Shown here piece by piece: positions 62,630 through 64,000 of a DNA stretch of 64,000 bases. Under the pieces are notes generated by a model. It searched no databases, had not been told where the DNA came from, and was given only the letters and a program-made list of their open reading frames with translations. A program made the position numbers and the translations under genes. The stretch comes from Prorocentrum cordatum (lineage: Eukaryota; Sar; Dinophyceae; Prorocentrales; Prorocentraceae), in contig CAUYUJ010003003.1 of the NCBI GenBank assembly GCA_963575745.1, forward strand, positions 140,001 through 204,000, in the 5' to 3' direction. Every line of letters starts with the position of its first letter. The stretch's first letter is position 1.

Positions 62630-62950
62630 AGAGGCCCCGATATGGCTTCAAAACGGCTCTGGTGGCCCCCAGAGCCTCCCCGGGATGTCCCCCCGGGTAC
62701 CAACGTGATCAAACAACATGTGTGTTCAATCATGTTGGTGTGTTCATCTCTTCGCTTCCGATGGGTTTCTGAAGCCTCTCAAGGTGGCTCCAAGGTCGCC
62801 AAACCCAAGAAACCCAAGAGGGGCCCAGACATGTCCCAAGACGAACCCAATGACCTCAAAGAGCGCCCTACGAGGGTCCCCAATTGCAGTTTCAAAGAAG
62901 CAGCGCAAGCTAAGCACCATCCCCCTTTTGATCGACGCCGTCCAAGACTA
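62630..62950. repeat. Dispersed repeat R4, worn copy
   Basis: TCGCTTCCGATGGGTTTCTG, GGTGGCTCCAAGG and CCAAGAGGGGCCCAGACATG keep part of the R4 order. Confidence 0.5.
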
Positions 62951-64000
62951 CCTGAACACAGCTTCGAGGCTCACGAGAAGGCCCCGACTGCCTATCAAAC
63001 TGTCTCACATAGACCCGAACAGACACGGGTGCTCGTGAACGGTGGGGCTATCTGCAAACGTGGGGCAAGAAACGTGCTCTTTTCGCGATCAGCGTGGGGG
63101 ACGAAGCGTGCTCTTTTCGTTTAACATGCCAATGCGCCGACCTTGCAGACGTACTGCAGCGGATGTTTGGCGCGGATTTCTGTCAATGCAAGACCCCGAA
63201 AACGGCGAGCAAAAAACGGAAATGAATTCACGTGGATGTTTCTCTTGTCTTTCGGCGGTGGATAAACCTCCCTTTAGTAAACCTCCCCTTAGTGACATCG
63301 GCCTGGGACCGAAACCGACGGACCTGGACCCGCAAAAATGACGGCCGCGACGCCCTCTCGCGAACCGAAAACGTTCAATTACTTAATCGACGTGTCAGGG
63401 TAGGAGGTCTGTCCACCCCCGAGTCTTCATTCCTGGCCAAACAAGTCCGCACAAACATCACTTCGGAATCCGGAACGAACTTCTCCAGCACACTCCGGGC
63501 CCATCCCAATGTTTTCCGAACGACATCCGCTCTACGATGTTGGCGCCAGGACATGTTGCACCCGCGGTGGCAGTTTCAGGTCCGTCCAGGGCCCCAAATC
63601 AGTGTCACTCTCCTGCAGTCCTCGACCTCCCCACGCTCCTCGTCCCCTCCCAGCTCCTCATGATCCTCGTGGGCAGAAAACGTAGACTGGATTTCATAAA
63701 AAAGCATGGGGGGACCCCCCGACGGGGGTCAACCTCGCCTCGTCGTCGCGCCGCGACGGGGGTCGGAGCGCCTCCGGCGCGCGGTGGCTGCCCGCGACGG
63801 GGGTCGATGTGGGGCTGTCGGCGGGGGCGACGACGCCGCCCCGACGCAGAGTCAGAGAAGCTCGGAGCGTCCGATTCCACGGCCTCGCGGGCGCCCCCAG
63901 GCCGCGACCCCCCCCGAAAGGGAAGAAGGGGGGTGGAGGAGGACACGCTCTAAACCACTCACGCCCTGAAGGGCTCGCGACGCCCCAGCCTCCTCGCGGG
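62950..64000. other. No recognisable gene
   Basis: AAACGTGCTCTTTTCG-like pairs at 63060-63120 and CGACGGGGGTC repeats at 63720-63830. Frames of up to 143 residues carry no motif. N-terminal carboxypeptidase exons would be expected here or further right, but I could not identify any. Confidence 0.4.

Overview
This is nuclear DNA from a eukaryote, most likely a dinoflagellate; I cannot fix the genus, but a GC-rich, long-intron species such as Prorocentrum would fit. The reasons are high GC, an extreme load of simple repeats and small inverted-repeat elements, protein homology in short scattered exons, inferred GC as well as GT 5' splice sites, and all recognisable coding on one strand (minus). 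Most long open frames are artefacts of GGA/TCC, CGG or tandem-repeat tracts. I see no rRNA, tRNA, spliced-leader RNA or CRISPR array.

Host genes, minus strand. (1) A zinc carboxypeptidase of family M14 (subfamily B-like) enters at 61.8 kb. Exons at 61779-61492, 52006-51912, 49166-49103 (tentative), 34943-34893 and 29476-29409 assemble the catalytic core: HxxE zinc ligands, the NR pair, third zinc His, substrate Tyr and catalytic Glu. A probable C-terminal-domain exon lies at 7194-7074. The gene therefore spans at least 32 kb and perhaps 55 kb; its N-terminal exons lie beyond the right edge. (2) A UEV-domain exon of a TSG101/VPS23-like ESCRT-I gene starts at 5415 and runs left. Three further exon-like stretches (27.8, 28.9 and 14.2 kb) are unrecognised.

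The most interesting object is a complete 4,957-bp transposon at 17951-22907, inside an inferred intron of the carboxypeptidase gene. It has 27-bp terminal inverted repeats, a perfect 8-bp target duplication, and a pre-insertion site that can be read from sister copies of the dispersed repeat it landed in. About 4 kb of nearly continuous minus-strand coding carries, in order, a helicase-like segment (SF3/D5 type), a polymerase-like domain with family-A/TV-Pol-like motifs, a C-H-D cysteine-peptidase-like domain, a zinc-ribbon-like region, and an IS1595/Merlin (ISXO2-like) transposase. This helicase-polymerase-protease-transposase set resembles a Polinton or virophage-like toolkit driven by a Merlin-type transposase. 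Two frame changes and the lack of ATG starts suggest frameshifting, splicing or decay.

Layout. 0-5 kb: simple repeats and degenerate tandem repeats. 5-9 kb: UEV exon, nested MITEs, carboxypeptidase C-terminal exon. 9-10.7 kb: ~100-bp minisatellite. 10.7-15 kb: MITEs and GGA/TCC tracts. 15.3-17.1 kb: 118-bp tandem array. 17.2-22.9 kb: MITEs and the transposon. 23-34 kb: dispersed repeats, (CGG)n, exons, a ~1.1-kb inverted-repeat element. 34-52 kb: further MITEs, exons D, C and B, long polypurine tracts. 52.7-55 kb: a MITE split by two nested satellite-carrying elements. 56.7-59.3 kb: 32-bp satellite. 59.7-64 kb: dispersed repeats, exon A and little recognisable to the end. All introns are packed with MITEs, several within 12-100 bp of an exon, which suggests that such elements created or shaped the introns.
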